From Theocolax elegans (lineage: Eukaryota; Arthropoda; Insecta; Hymenoptera; Cerocephalidae): DNA of 64,000 nucleotides. Where the stretch lies: assembly GCA_026168455.1 (NCBI GenBank), contig JANSJX010000051.1, positions 67,876 through 131,875 on the forward strand, in the 5' to 3' direction. The notes under the pieces were generated by a model. It saw only the letters and a program-made list of their open reading frames with translations, ran no database searches and had not been told where the DNA came from. This document shows positions 44,601 to 61,100 of the stretch, piece by piece. The position numbers and the translations under genes were made by a program. Within the stretch, counting starts at the first letter, position 1. Each line of letters starts with the position of its first letter.

Positions 44601-47600
44601 CTTGATTAATAATTAAAAACACAGAACAATGCAACATACAACACAAAATATGGCACATATGAAAAGGCATTACAATGGACCTTGCACATAAAAAATTCGA
44701 CATCAGTACGGAATTACTCTCTTAATTATATACAGAAATATCACGTTTATTTAAGCTATACCATCATGCAATATCTCAACAGTTGTTTTCATTAAAAGCC
44801 CACCATGTTTTGTTTGTTGTATTGTTCCTTGATGTATAATTAAAAACACAGTACAATGCAACCTACAACACCAAATATGGCACATATGACAAGGAATTAC
44901 AATGGACATTGCATATAAAAAAATCGTTATCTGTACGGAATTAGGACCTTAATTATATCCAGAAATCTCGCGTTTATTTAAGCTATACCATCATGCAATA
45001 TCTCAACAGTTGTTTTCATTAAAAGCCCACTTTGTTTTGTTTGTTGTATTGTTCCTTTATTAATAATTAAAAACACAGAACAATGCAACATACAACACAA
45101 AATATGGCACAAATAACAAGGAATTACAATGGACCTCGCACATAAAAAATTCGACATCTGTACGGAATTACGATCATAATTATATCCAGAAATATCGCGT
45201 TTATATAAGCAATACCATCATATAATATCTCAAAAGTTGCTTTTTTTCAAACCCACTTTGTTTTGTTTGTTGTATTGTTCCTTGATTAATAATTAAAAAC
45301 ACAGAACAATGCAACATACAACACAAAATATGGCACAAATGACAAGGAATTACAATGGACCTCGCACATAAAAAATTCGACATCTGTACGGAATTACGAT
45401 CTTAATTATATCCAGAAATATCGCGTTTAAATAAGCAATACCATCATATAATATCTCAACAGTTGCCTTCATTTAAAACCCACTTTGTTTTGTTTGTTGT
45501 ATTGTTCCTTGATTTATACTTAAAAACACAGAACAATGCAACATACAACACAAAATATGGCACATAAAACAAGGAATTACAATGGCCCTCGAACATAAAA
45601 AATTCGACATCTGTACGGAATTACGATCTTAATTATATCCACAAATATCGCGTTTATGTAAGCAATACCATCATATAATATCTCAAAAGTTGCTTTTTTT
45701 CAAACCCACTTTGTTTTATTTGTTGTATTGTTCCTCGATTTATATTTAAAAACACAGAACAATGCAACATACAACACAAAATATGGCACATATGACAAGG
45801 CATTACAATGGACCTTGCACATAAAAAATTCGACATCTGTACGAATTTACTCTCTTAATTATATACAGTAATATTATGTTTATTTAAGCTACACCAAAAT
45901 GTAATATCTCAACAGTTGTTTTCATTAAAAGCCCACCATGTTTTGTTTGTTGCATTGTTCCTTGATCTATAATTAAAAACACAGTACAATGCAACCTACA
46001 ACACCAAATATGGCACATATGACAAGGAATTACAATGGACATTGCATATAAAAAAATCGTTATCTGTACGGAATTAGGATCTTAATTATATCCAGAAATC
46101 TCGCGTTTATTTAAGCTATACCATCATGTAATATCTTAACAGTTGTTTTCATTAAAAGCCCACCATGTTTTGTTTGTTGTATTGTTCCTTGATCTATAAT
46201 TAAAAACACAGAACAATGAAACATACAACACAAAATATGGCACATATGACAAGGCATTACAATGGACCTTGCACATAAGAAATTCGACATCAGTACGGAA
46301 TTACTCTCTTAATTATATACAGAAATATCACGTTTATTTAAGCTATACCATCATGCAATATCTCAACAGTTGTTTTCATTAAAAGCCCACTTTGTTTTGT
46401 TTGTTGTATTGTTCCTTGATTTATAATTAAAAACACAGAACAATGCAACATACAACACAAAATATGGCGCAAATGACAAGGAATTACAATGGACCTCGCA
46501 CATAAAAAATTCGACATCTGTACGGTATTACGATCTTAATTATATCCAGAAATATCGCGTTTATATAAGCAATACCATCATATAATATCTCAACAGTTGC
46601 CTTCATTTAAAACCCACTTTGTTTTGTTCGTCGTATTGTTCCTTGATTTATACTTAAAAACATAGAACAATGCAATATACAACACAAAATATGGCACATA
46701 AAACAAGGAATTACAATGGCCCTCGAACATAAAAAATTCGACATCTGTACGGAATTACGATCTTAATTATATCCAGAAATATCGCGTTTATGTAAGCAAT
46801 ACCATTATATAATATCTCAAAAGTTGCTTTTTTTCAAATCCACTTTGTTTTGTTTGTTGTATTGTTCCTTGATTTATATTTAAAAACACTGAACAATGCA
46901 ACATACAACACAAAAAATGGCACATATGACAAGGAACTACAATGGACCTTGCACATAAAAAAATTCGACATCTGTACGAAATTACTCTCTTAATTATATA
47001 CAGAAATATCACGTTTAATTAAGCTATACCATCATGTAATATCTCAACAGTTGTTTTCATTAAAAGCCCACCATGTTTTGTTTGTTGTATTGTTCCTTGA
47101 TTTATACTTAAAAACACAGAACAATGCAACATACAACACAAAATATGGCACATATGACAAGGCATTACAATGGACCTTGCTCATAAAAAATTCGACATCA
47201 GTACGGAATACTCTCTTAATTATATACGGAAATATCACGTTTATTTAAGCTATACCATCATGTAATATCTCAACAGTTGTTTTCATTAAAAGCCCACCAT
47301 GTTTTGTTTGTTGTATTGTTCCTTGATTTATAATTAAAAACACAAAACAATGCAACATTCAACACAAAATATGGCACATAAAACAAGGAATTACAATGGC
47401 CCTCGAACATAAAAAATTCGACATCTGTACGGAATTACTCTCTTAATTATATACAGTAATATTATGTTTATTTAAGCTATACCATCATGTAATATCTCAA
47501 CAGCTGTTTTCATTAAAATCCCACCATATTTTGTTTGTTGTATTGTTCCTTGATTTATAATTAAAAACACAAAACAATGCAACATACAACACAAAATATG

Positions 47601-50600
47601 GCACATATTACAAGGCACTATACAATGGACCTTGCACATAAAAAATTCGACATCTGTACGAAATTACTCTCTTAATTATATAGAGTAATATTATGTTTAT
47701 TTAAGCTATACCATCATGTAATATCTCAACAGCTGTTTTCATTAAAAGCCCACCATGTTTTGTTTGTTGTATTGTTCCTTGATTTATAATTAAAAACACA
47801 AAACAATGCACCATACAACACAAAATATGGCACATATTACAAGGCATTATACAATGGACCTTGCACATAAAAAATTAGACATCAGTACGGAATTACTCTC
47901 TTAATTATATACAGAAATATCACGTTTATTTAAGCTATACCATCTTGTAATATCTCAACAGTTGCCTTCATTTAAAACCCACTTTGTTTTGTTTGTTGTA
48001 TTGTTCCTTGATTTATACTTAAAAACACAGAACAATGCAACATACAACACAAAATATGGCACAAATGACAAGGAATTACAATGGATCTCGCACATAAAAA
48101 ATTCGACATCTGTACGGAATTACGATCTTAATTATATCCAGAAATATCGCGTTTATATAAGCAATACCATCATATAATATCTCAACAGTTGCCTTCATTT
48201 AAAACCCACTTTGTTTTGTTTGTTGTATTTTTCCTTGACTTATAATTAAAAACACAGAACAATGCAACATACAACACAAAATATGGCGCAAAGGACAAGG
48301 AATTACAATGGACCTCGCACATAAAAAATTCGACATCTTTACGGAATTACGATCTTAATTATATCCAGAAATATCGCGTTTATATAAGCAATACCATCAT
48401 ATAATATCTCAACAGTTGCCTTCATTTAAAACCCACTTTATTTTGTTTGTTGTATTGTTCCTTGATTTATACTTAAAAACATAGAACTATGCAACATACA
48501 ACACAAAATATGGCACATAAAACAAGGAATTACAATGGCCCTCGAACATAAAAAATTCGACATCTGTACGGAATTACGATCTTAATTATATCCAGAAATA
48601 TCGCGTTTATATAAGCAATACCATCATATAATATCTCAAAAGTTGCTTTTTTTCAAACCCACTTTGTTTTGTTTGTTGTATTGTTCCTTGATTAATAATT
48701 AAAAACACAGAACAATGCAACATACAACACAAAATATGGCACAAATGACAAGGAATTACAATGGACCTCGCACATAAAAAATTCGACATCTGTACGGAAT
48801 TACGATCTTAATTATATCCAGAAATATCGCGTTTATGTAAGCAATACCATTATATAATATCTCAAAAGTTGCTTTTTTTCAAATCCACTTTGTTTTGTTT
48901 GTTGTATTGTTCCTTGATTTATATTTAAAAACACTGAACAATGCAACATACAACACAAAAAATGGCACATATGACAAGGAACTACAATAAACCTTGCACA
49001 TAAAAAAATTCGACATCTGTACGAAATTACTCTCTTAATTATATACAGAAATATCACGTTTAATTAAGCTATACCATCATGTAATATCTCAACAGTTGTT
49101 TTCATTAAAAGCCCACCATGTTTTGTTTGTTGTATTGTTCCTTGATTTATACTTAAAAACACAGAACAATGCAACATACAACACAAAATATGGCACATAT
49201 GACAAGGCATTACAATGGACCTTGCTCATAAAAAATTCGACATCAGTACGGAATACTCTCTTAATTATATACAGAAATATCACGTTTATTTAAGCTATAC
49301 CATCATGTAATATCTCAACAGTTGTTTTCATTAAAAGCCCACCATGTTTTGTTTGTTGTATTGTTCCTTGATTTATAATTAAAAACACAGAACAATGCAA
49401 CATACAACACAAAATATGGCACATATGAAAAGGCATTACAATGGACCTTGCACATAAAAAATTCGACATCTGTACGGAATTACGATCTTAATTATATCCA
49501 CAAATATCGCGTTTATGTAAGCAATACCATTATATAATATCTCAAAAGTTGCCTTCATTTAAAACCCACTTTGTTTTGTTTGTTGTATTTTTCCTTGACT
49601 TATAATTAAAAACACAGAACAATGCAACATACAACACAAAATATGGCGCAAAGGACAAGGAATTACAATGGACCTCGCACATAAAAAATTCGACATCTTT
49701 ACGGAATTACGATCTTAATTATATCCAGAAATATCGCGTTTATATAAGCAATACCATCATATAATATCTCAACAGTTGCCTTCATTTAAAACCCACTTTA
49801 TTTTGTTTGTTGTATTGTTCCTTGATTTATACTTAAAAACATAGAACTATGCAACATACAACACAAAATATGGCACATAAAACAAGGAATTACAATGGCC
49901 CTCGAACATAAAAAATTCGACATCTGTACGGAATTACGATCTTAATTATATCCAGAAATATCGCGTTTATGTAAGCAATACCATTATATAATATCTCAAA
50001 AGTTGCTTTTTTTCAAATCCACTTTGTTTTGTTTGTTGTATTGTTCCTTGATTTATAATTAAAAACACAAAACAATGCAACATGCAACACAAAATATGGC
50101 ACATATTACAAGGCACTATACAATGGACCTTGCACATAAAAAATTCGACATCTGTACGAAATTACTCTCTTAATTATATACAGTAATATTATGTTTATTT
50201 AAGCTATACCATCATGTAATATCTCAACAGCTGTTTTCATTAAAATCCCACCATGTTTTGTTTGTTGTATTGTTCCTTGATTTATAATTAAAAACACAAA
50301 ACAATGCAACATACAACACAAAATATGGCACATAAAACAAGGAATTACAATGGCCCTCGAACATAAAAAATTCGACATCTGTACGGAATTACGATCTTAA
50401 TTATATCCAGAAATATCGCGTTTATATAAGCAATACCATCATATAATATCTCAAAAGTTGCTTTTTTTCAAACCCACTTTGTTTTGTTTGTTGTATTGTT
50501 CCTTGATTAATAATTAAAAACACAGAACAATGCAACATACAACACAATATATGGCACAAATGACAAGGAATTACAATGGACCTCGCACATAAAAAATTCG

Positions 50601-53600
50601 ACATCTGTACGGAATTACGATCTTAATTATATCCAGAAATATCGCGTTTATGTAAGCAATACCATTATATAATATCTCAAAAGTTGCTTTTTTTCAAATC
50701 CACTTTGTTTTGTTTGTTGTATTGTTCCTTGATTTATATTTAAAAACACTGAACAATGCAACATACAACACAAAAAATGGCACATATGACAAGGAACTAC
50801 AATGGACCTTGCACATAAAAAAATTCGACATCTGTACGAAATTACTCTCTTAATTATATACAGAAATATCACGTTTAATTAAGCTATACCATCATGTAAT
50901 ATCTCAACAGTTGTTTTCATTAAAAGCCCACCATGTTTTGTTTGTTGTATTGTTCCTTGATTTATACTTAAAAACACAGAACAATGCAACATACAACACA
51001 AAATATGGCACATATGACAAGGCATTACAATGGACCTTGCTCATAAAAAATTCGACATCAGTACGGAATACTCTCTTAATTATATACAGAAATATCACGT
51101 TTATTTAAGCTATACCATCATGTAATATCTCAACAGTTGTTTTCATTAAAAGCCCACCATGTTTTGTTTGTTGTATTGTTCCTTGATTTATAATTAAAAA
51201 CACAGAACAATGCAACATACAACACAAAATATGGCACATATGAAAAGGCATTACAATGGACCTTGCACATAAAAAATTCGACATCTGTACGGAATTACGA
51301 TCTTAATTATATCCAGAAATATCGCGTTTATATAAGCAATACCATCATATAATATCTCAAAAGTTACTTTTTTTCAAACCCACTTTGTTTTGTTTGTTGT
51401 ATTGTTCCTTGATTAATAATTAAAAACACAGAACAATGCAACATACAACACAAAATATGGCACAAATGACAAGGAATTACAATGGACCTCGCACATAAAA
51501 AATTCGACATCTGTACGGAATTACGATCTTAATTATATAGAGTAATATTATGTTTATTTAAGCTATACCATCATGTAATATCTCAACAGCTGTTTTCATT
51601 AAAAGCCCACCATGTTTTGTTTGTTGTATTGTTCCTTGATTTATAATTAAAAACACAAAACAATGCACCATACAACACAAAATATGGCACATATTACAAG
51701 GCATTATACAATGGACCTTGCACATAAAAAATTAGACATCAGTACGGAATTACTCTCTTAATTATATACGGAAATATCACGTTTATTTAAGCTATACCAT
51801 TTTGTAATATCTCAACAGTTGCCTTCATTTAAAACCCACTTTGTTTTGTTTGTCGTATTGTTCCTTGATTTATAATTAAAAACACAAAACAATGCAACAT
51901 GCAACACAAAATATGGCACATATTACAAGGAATTACAATGGACCTCGCACATAAAAAATTCGACATCTGTACGGAATTACGATCTTAATTATATCCAGAA
52001 ATATCGCGTTTAAATAAGCAATACCATCATATCATATCTCAACAGTTGCCTTCATTTAAAACCCACTTTGTTTTGTTTGTTGTATTGTTCCTTGATTAAT
52101 AATTAAAAACACAGAACAATGCAACATACAACACAAAATATGGCACAAATGACAAGGAATTACAATGGACCTCGCACATAAAAAATTCGACATCTGTACG
52201 GAATTACGATCTTAATTATATCCAGAAATATCGCGTTTAAATAAGCAATACCATCATATAATATCTCAACAGTTGCCTTCATTTAAAACCCACTTTGTTT
52301 TGTTTGTTGTATTGTTCCTTGATTAATAATTAAAAACACAGAACAATGCAACATACAACACAAAATATGGCACAAATGACAAGGAATTACAATGGACCTC
52401 GCACATAAAAAATTCGACATCTGTACGGAATTACGATCTTAATTATATCCAGAAATATCGCGTTTAAATAAGCAATACCATCATATAATATCTCAACAGT
52501 TGCCTTCATTTAAAACCCACTTTGTTTTGTTTGTTGTATTGTTCCTTGATTTATACTTAAAAACACAGAACAATGCAACATACAACACAAAATATGGCAC
52601 ATAAAACAAGGAATTACAATGGCCCTCGAACATAAAAAATTCGACATCTGTACGGAATTACGATCTTAATTATATCCACAAATATCGCGTTTATGTAAGC
52701 AATACCATTATATAATATCTCAAAAGTTGCTTTTTTTCAAATCCACTTTGTTTTGTTTGTTGTATTGTTCCTTGATTTATATTTAAAAACACAGAACAAT
52801 GCAACATACAACACAAAATATGGCACAAATGACAAGGAATTACAATGGACCTCGCACATAAAAAATTCGACATCTGTACGGAATTACGATCTTAATTATA
52901 TCCAGAAATATCGCGTTTATATAAGCAATACCATCATATAATATCTCAACAGTTGCCTTCATTTAAAACCCACTTTGTTTTGTTTGTTGTATTGTTCCTT
53001 GATTTATACTTAAAAACACAGAACAATGCAACATACAACACAAAATATGGCACATAAAACAAGGAATTACAATGGCCCTCGAACATAAAAAATTCGACAT
53101 CTGTACGGAATTACGATCTTAATTATATCCACAAATATCGCGTATATGTAAGCAATACCATTATATAATATCTCAAAAGTTGCTTTTTTTCAAATCCACT
53201 TTGTTTTGTTTGTTGTATTGTTCCTTGATTTATAATTAAAAACACAAAACAATGCAACATGCAACACAAAATATGGCACATATTACAAGGCACTATACAA
53301 TGGACCTTGCACATAAAAAATTCGACATCTGTACGAAATTACTCTCTTAATTATATACAGTAATATTATGTTTATTTAAGCTATACCATCATGTAATATC
53401 TCAACAGCTGTTTTCATTAAAATCCCACCATATTTTGTTTGTTGTATTGTTCCTTGATTTATAATTAAAAACACAAAACAATGCAACATACAACACAAAA
53501 TATGGCACATATTACAAGGCACTATACAATGGACCTTGCACATAAAAAATTCGACATCTGTACGAAATTACTCTCTTAATTATATAGAGTAATATTATGT

Positions 53601-56600
53601 TTATTTAAGCTATACCATCATGTAATATCTCAACAGCTGTTTTCATTAAAAGCCCACCATGTTTTGTTTGTTGTATTGTTCCTTGATTTATAATTAAAAA
53701 CACAAAACAATGCACCATACAACACAAAATATGGCACATATTACAAGGCATTATACAATGGACCTTGCACATAAAAAATTAGACATCAGTACGGAATTAC
53801 TCTCTTAATTATATACAGAAATATCACGTTTATTTAAGCTATACCATCTTGTAATATCTCAACAGTTGCCTTCATTTAAAACCCACTTTGTTTTGTTTGT
53901 TGTATTGTTCCTAGATTTATACTTAAAAACACAGAACAATGCAACATACAACACAAAATATGGCACAAATGACAAGGAATTACAATGGACCTCGCACATA
54001 AAAAATTCGACATCTGTACGGAATTACGATCTTAATTATATCCAGAAATATCGCGTTTATATAAGCAATACCATCATATAATATCTCAACAGTTGCCTTC
54101 ATTTAAAACCCACTTTGTTTTGTTTGTTGTATTGTTCCTTGACTTATAATTAAAAACACAGAACAATGCAACATACAACACAAAATATGGCGCAAAGGAC
54201 AAGGAATTACAATGGACCTCGCACATAAAAAATTCGACATCTTTACGGAATTACGATCTTAATTATATCCAGAAATATCGCGTTTATATAAGCAATACCA
54301 TCATATAATATCTCAACAGTTGCCTTTATTTAAAACCCACTTTATTTTGTTTGTTGTATTGTTCCTTGATTTATACTTAAAAACATAGAACTATGCAACA
54401 TACAACACAAAATATGGCACATAAAACAAGGAATTACAATGGCCCTCGAACATAAAAAATTCGACATCTGTACGGAATTACGATCTTAATTATATCCAGA
54501 AATATCGCGTTTATGTAAGCAATACCATTATATAATATCTCAAAAGTTGCTTTTTTTCAAATCCACTTTGTTTTGTTTGTTGTATTGTTCCTTGATTTAT
54601 AATTAAAAACACAAAACAATGCAACATGCAACACAAAATATGGCACATATTACAAGGCACTATACAATGGACCTTGCACATAAAAAATTCGACATCTGTA
54701 CGAAATTACTCTCTTAATTATATACAGTAATATTATGTTTATTTAAGCTATACCATCATGTAATATCTCAACAGCTGTTTTCATTAAAATCCCACCATGT
54801 TTTGTTTGTTGTATTGTTCCTTGATTTATAATTAAAAACACAAAACAATGCAACATACAACACAAAATATGGCACATAAAACAAGGAATTACAATGGCCC
54901 TCGAACATAAAAAATTCGACATCTGTACGGAATTACGATCTTAATTATATCCAGAAATATCGCGTTTAAATAAGCAATACCATCATATAATATCTCAACA
55001 GTTGCCTTCATTTAAAACCCACTTTGTTTTGTTTGTTGTATTGTTCCTTGATTTGTACTTAAAAACACAGAACAATGCAACATACAACACAAAAAATGGC
55101 ACATATGACAAGGAACTACAATGGACCTTGCACATAAAAAAATTCGACATCTGTACGAAATTACTCTCTTAATTATATACAGAAATATCACGTTTAATTA
55201 AGCTATACCATCATGTAATATCTCAACAGTTGTTTTCATTAAAAGCCCACAATGTTTTGTTTGTTGTATTGTTCCTTGATTTATACTTAAAAACACAGAA
55301 CAATGCAACATACAACACAAAATATGGCACATATGACAAGGCATTACAATGGACCTTGCTCATAAAAAATTCGACATCAGTACGGAATACTCTCTTAATT
55401 ATATACAGAAATATCACGTTTATTTATGCTATACCATCATGTAATATCTCAACAGTTGTTTTCATTAAAAGCGCACCATGTTTTGTTTGTTGTATTGTTC
55501 CTTGATTTATAATTAAAAACACAAAACAATGCAACATACAACACAAAATATGGCACATATTACAAGGCACTATACAATGGACCTTGCACATAAAAAATTC
55601 GACATCTGTACGAAATTACTCTCTTAATTATATAGAGTAATATTATGTTTATTTAAGCTATACCATCATGTAATATCTCAACAGCTGTTTTCATTAAAAG
55701 CCCACCATGTTTTGTTTGTTGTATTGTTCCTTGATTTATAATTAAAAACACAAAACAATGCACCATACAACACAAAATATGGCACATATTACAAGGCATT
55801 ATACAATGGACCTTGCACATAAAAAATTAGACATCAGTACGGAATTACTCTCTTAATTATATACAGAAATATCACGTTTATTTAAGCTATACCATCTTGT
55901 AATATCTCAACAGTTGCCTTCATTTAAAACCCACTTTGTTTTGTTTGTTGTATTGTTCCTTGATTTATACTTAAAAACACAGAACAATGCAACATACAAC
56001 ACAAAATATGGCACAAATGACAAGGAATTACAATGGACCTCGCACATAAAAAATTCGACATCTGTACGGAATTACGATCTTAATTATATCCAGAAATATC
56101 GCGTTTATATAAGCAATACCATCATATAATATCTCAACAGTTGCCTTCATTTAAAACCCACTTTGTTTTGTTTGTTGTATTTTTCCTTGACTTATAATTA
56201 AAAACACAGAACAATGCAACATACAACACAAAATATGGCGCAAAGGACAAGGAATTACAATGGACCTCGCACATAAAAAATTCGACATCTTTACGGAATT
56301 ACAATCTTAATTATATCCAGAAATATCGCGTTTATATAAGCAATACCATCATATAATATCTCAACAGTTGCCTTCATTTAAAACCCACTTTATTTTGTTT
56401 GTTGTATTGTTCCTTGATTTATACTTAAAAACATAGAACTATGCAACATACAACACAAAATATGGCACATAAAACAAGGAATTACAATGGCCCTCGAACA
56501 TAAAAAATTCGACATCTGTACGGAATTACGATCTTAATTATATCCAGAAATATCGCGTTTATGTAAGCAATACCATTATATAATATCTCAAAAGTTGCTT

Positions 56601-59600
56601 TTTTTCAAATCCACTTTGTTTTGTTTGTTGTATTGTTCCTTGATTTATAATTAAAAACACAAAACAATGCAACATGCAACACAAAATATGGCACATATTA
56701 CAAGGCACTATACAATGGACCTTGCACATAAAAAATTCGACATCTGTACGAAATTACTCTCTTAATTATATACAGTAATATTATGTTTATTTAAGCTATA
56801 CCATCATGTAAAATCTCAACAGCTGTTTTCATTAAAATCCCACCATGTTTTGTTTGTTGTATTGTTCCTTGATTTATAATTAAAAACACAAAACAATGCA
56901 ACATACAACACAAAATATGGCACATAAAACAAGGAATTACAATGGCCCTCGAACATAAAAAATTCGACATCTGTACGGAATTACGATCTTAATTATATCC
57001 AGAAATATCGCGTTTATATAAGCAATACCATCATATAATATCTCAACAGTTGCCTTCATTTAAAACCCACTTTGTTTTGTTTGTTGTATTGTTCCTTGAT
57101 TTATATTTAAAAACACTGAACAATGCAACATACAACACAAAAAATGGCACATATGACAAGGAACTACAATGGACCTTGCACATAAAAAAATTCGACATCT
57201 GTACGAAATTACTCTCTTAATTATATACAGAAATATCACGTTTAATTAAGCTATACCATCATGTAATATCTCAACAGTTGTTTTCATTAAAAGCCCACCA
57301 TGTTTTGTTTGTTGTATTGTTCCTTGATTTATACTTAAAAACACAGAACAATGCAACATACAACACAAAATATGGCACATATGACAAGGCATTACAATGG
57401 ACCTTGCTCATAAAAAATTCGACATCAGTACGGAATACTCTCTTAATTATATACAGAAATATCACGTTTATTTAAGCTATACCATCATGTAATATCTCAA
57501 CAGTTGTTTTCATTAAAAGCCCACCATGTTTTGTTTGTTGTATTGTTCCTTGATTTATAATTAAAAACACAGAACAATGCAACATACAACACAAAATATG
57601 GCACATATGAAAAGGCATTACAATGGACCTTGCACATAAAAAATTCGACATCTGTACGGAATTACGATCTTAATTATATCCAGAAATATCGCGTTTATAT
57701 AAGCAATACCATCATATAATATCTCAAAAGTTACTTTTTTTCAAACCCACTTTGTTTTGTTTGTTGTATTGTTCCTTGATTAATAATTAAAAACACAGAA
57801 CAATGCAACATACAACACAAAATATGGCACAAATGACAAGGAATTACAATGGACCTCGCACATAAAAAATTCGACATCTGTACGGAATTACGATCTTAAT
57901 TATATCCAGAAATATCGCGTTTAAATAAGCAATACCATCATATAATATCTCAACAGTTGCCTTCATTTAAAACCCACTTTGTTTTGTTTGTTGTATTGTT
58001 CCTTGATTAATAATTAAAAACACAGAACAATGCAACATACAACACAAAATATGGCACAAATGACAAGGAATTACAATGGACCTCGCACATAAAAAATTCG
58101 ACATCTGTACGGAATTACGATCTTAATTATATCCAGAAATATCGCGTTTAAATAAGCAATACCATCATATAATATCTCAACAGTTGCCTTCATTTAAAAC
58201 CCACTTTGTTTTGTTTGTTGTATTGTTCCTTGATTTATACTTAAAAACACAGAACAATGCAACATACAACACAAAATATGGCACATAAAACAAGGAATTA
58301 CAATGGCCCTCGAACATAAAAAATTCGACATCTGTACGGAATTACGATCTTAATTATATCCACAAATATCGCGTTTATGTAAGCAATACCATTATATAAT
58401 ATCTCAAAAGTTGCTTTTTTTCAAATCCACTTTGTTTTGTTTGTTGTATTGTTCCTTGATTTATATTTAAAAACACAGAACAATGCAACATACAACACAA
58501 AATATGGCACAAATGACAAGGAATTACAATGGACCTCGCACATAAAAAATTCGACATCTGTACGGAATTACGATCTTAATTATATCCAGAAATATCGCGT
58601 TTATATAAGCAATACCATCATATAATATCTCAACAGTTGCCTTCATTTAAAACCCACTTTGTTTTGTTTGTTGTATTGTTCCTTGATTTATACTTAAAAA
58701 CACAGAACAATGCAACATACAACACAAAATATGGCACATAAAACAAGGAATTACAATGGCCCTCGAACATAAAAAATTCGACATCTGTACGGAATTACGA
58801 TCTTAATTATATCCACAAATATCGCGTTTATGTAAGCAATACCATTATATAATATCTCAAAAGTTGCTTTTTTTCAAATCCACTTTGTTTTGTTTGTTGT
58901 ATTGTTCCTTGATTTATACTTAAAAACACAGAACAATGCAACATACAACACAAAAATTGGCACATATGACAAGGAACTACAATGGACCTTGCACATAAAA
59001 AAATTCGACATCTGTACGGAATTACGATCTTAATTATATCCAGAAATATCGCGTTTAAATAAGCAATAACATCATATAATATCTCAACAGTTGCCTTCAT
59101 TTAAAACCCACTTTGTTTTGTTTGTTGTATTGTTCCTTGATTTATACTTAAAAACACAGAACAATGCAACATACAACACAAAATATGGCACATAAAACAA
59201 GGAATTACAATGGCCCTCGAACATAAAAAATTCGACATCTGTACGGAATTACGATCTTAATTATATCCAGAAATATCGCGTTTATATAAGCAATACCATC
59301 ATATAATATCTCAACAGTTGCCTTCATTTAAAACCCACTTTGTTTTGTTTGTTGTATTGTTCCTTGATTTATACTTAAAAACACAGAACAATGCAATATA
59401 CAACACAAAATATGGCACATAAAACAAGGAATTACAATGGCCCTCGAACATAAAAAATTCGACATCTGTACGGAATTACGATCTTAATTATATCCAGAAA
59501 TATCGCGTTTAAATAAGCAATAACATCATATAATATCTCAACAGTTGCCTTCATTTAAAACCCACTTTGTTTTGTTTGTTGTATTGTTCCTTGATTTATA

Positions 59601-60766
59601 CTTAAAAACACAGAACAATGCAACATACAACACAAAATATGGCACATATGACAAGGCATTACAATGACCCTCGAACATAAAAAATTCGACATCTGTACGG
59701 AATTACGATCTTAATTATATCCAGAAATATCGCGTTTATCTAAGCAATACCATTATATAATATCTCAAATGTTGCTTTTTTTCAAATCCACTTTGTTTTG
59801 TTTGTTGTATTGTTCCTTGATTTATATTTAAAAACACAGAACAATGCAACATACAACACAAAAAATGGCACATATGACAAGGAACTACAATGGACCTTGC
59901 ACATAAAAAATTCGACATCTGTACGGAATTACGATCGTAATTATATCCAGAAATATCGCGTTTATATAAGCAATACCATCATATAATATCTCAACAGTTG
60001 CCTTCATTTAAAACCCACTTTGTTTTGTTTGTTGTATTGTTCCTTGATTTATACTTAAAAACACAGAACAATGCAACATACAACACAAAATATGGCACAT
60101 AAAACAAGGAATTACAATGGCCCTCGAACATAAAAAATTCGACATCTTTACGGAAATACGATCTTAATTATATCCAGAAATATCGCGTTTATATAAGCAA
60201 TACCATCATATAATATCTCAACAGTTGCCTTCATTTAAAACCCACTTTATTTTGTTTGTTGTATTGTTCCTTGATTTATACTTAAAAACACAGAACAATG
60301 CAACATACAACACAAAATATGGCACAAATGACAAGGAATTACAATGGCCCTCGAACATAAAAAATTCGACATCTGTACGGAATTACGATCTTAATTATAT
60401 CCAGAAATATCGCGTTTATGTAAGCAATACCATTATATAATATCTCAAAAGTTGCTTTTTTTCAAATCCACTTTGTTTTGTTTGTTGTATTGTTCCTTGA
60501 TTTATAATTAAAAACACAAAACAATGCAACATGCAACACAAAATATGGCACATATTACAAGGCACTATACAATGGACCTTGCACATAAAAAATTCGACAT
60601 CTGTACGAAATTACTCTCTTAATTATATACAGTAATATTATGTTTATTTAAGCTATACCATCATTTAATATCTCAACAGCTGTTTTCATTAAAATCCCAC
60701 CATGTTTTGTTTGTTGTATTGTTCCTTGATTTATAATTAAAAACACAAAACAATGCAACATACAAC
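41612..60766. repeat. Satellite DNA array, about 227-bp monomer, about 85 units
   Basis: The monomer contains TTTTGTTTGTTGTATTG, AATGCAACATACAACAC and ACATAAAAAATTCGACATC. Spacing between copies is about 226-229 bp. Two monomer types alternate irregularly. One has TACTCTCTTAATTATATAC and AAAAGCCCACCATG, the other has ACGATCTTAATTATATCC and AAAACCCACTTTG. Larger blocks recur at about 2,045 bp (nine units, e.g. 46788 and 48833, 53866 and 55914, 55223 and 57271), 1,815 bp (eight units, 48833 and 50648) and 1,741 bp (42397 and 44138). All 60-70-codon frames here are monomer by-products. Confidence 0.95.
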
Positions 60767-61100
60767 CCCGTTGAAAAATTTCCTATTGATTCAGTATTGA
60801 TTCTGTGATGAAATCATTATGGAATTAATAAAAAATAGCTACTGATATTGATCAAAATCAAGTCTGACTCAGTAGTAAGTTCTCACCAAAACGCAAAACT
60901 GATTTCTTACTGAATTATTACAAAATCAGTAATGAATCAATGTTGTATCATTATGGAATCAGTACTGTATCAATTTTGAAATTATTCAATTGAAGAAGGG
61001 CAATGTGCCCTTAAAAATTCAGTATTCACTCAATTCAGAATCAGTGTCAAATCAATACCCTGTTTAAAAAATTCACACTGATTCAGTACTGATTTCTCTA
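60767..61100. repeat. Cluster of degenerate ATTCAGTA / TACTGAAT motifs
   Basis: About 330 bp in which GATTCAGTA, CAGTACTGAT and related words recur in both orientations. A segment near 60768-60805 is repeated with changes at 61060-61100. It directly borders the satellite array. No ORF. Confidence 0.55.

Noticed and set aside
41612..60766. Repeated 60-90-codon ORFs as a tandem gene family
   Set aside because: They recur on both strands with the 227-bp monomer, have no start context or domain, and mutate without coding constraint.
41612..60766. CENP-B box in the satellite
   Set aside because: TTCGACATCTGTACGG shares only the TTCG start; the spacing to CGGG does not fit the consensus.
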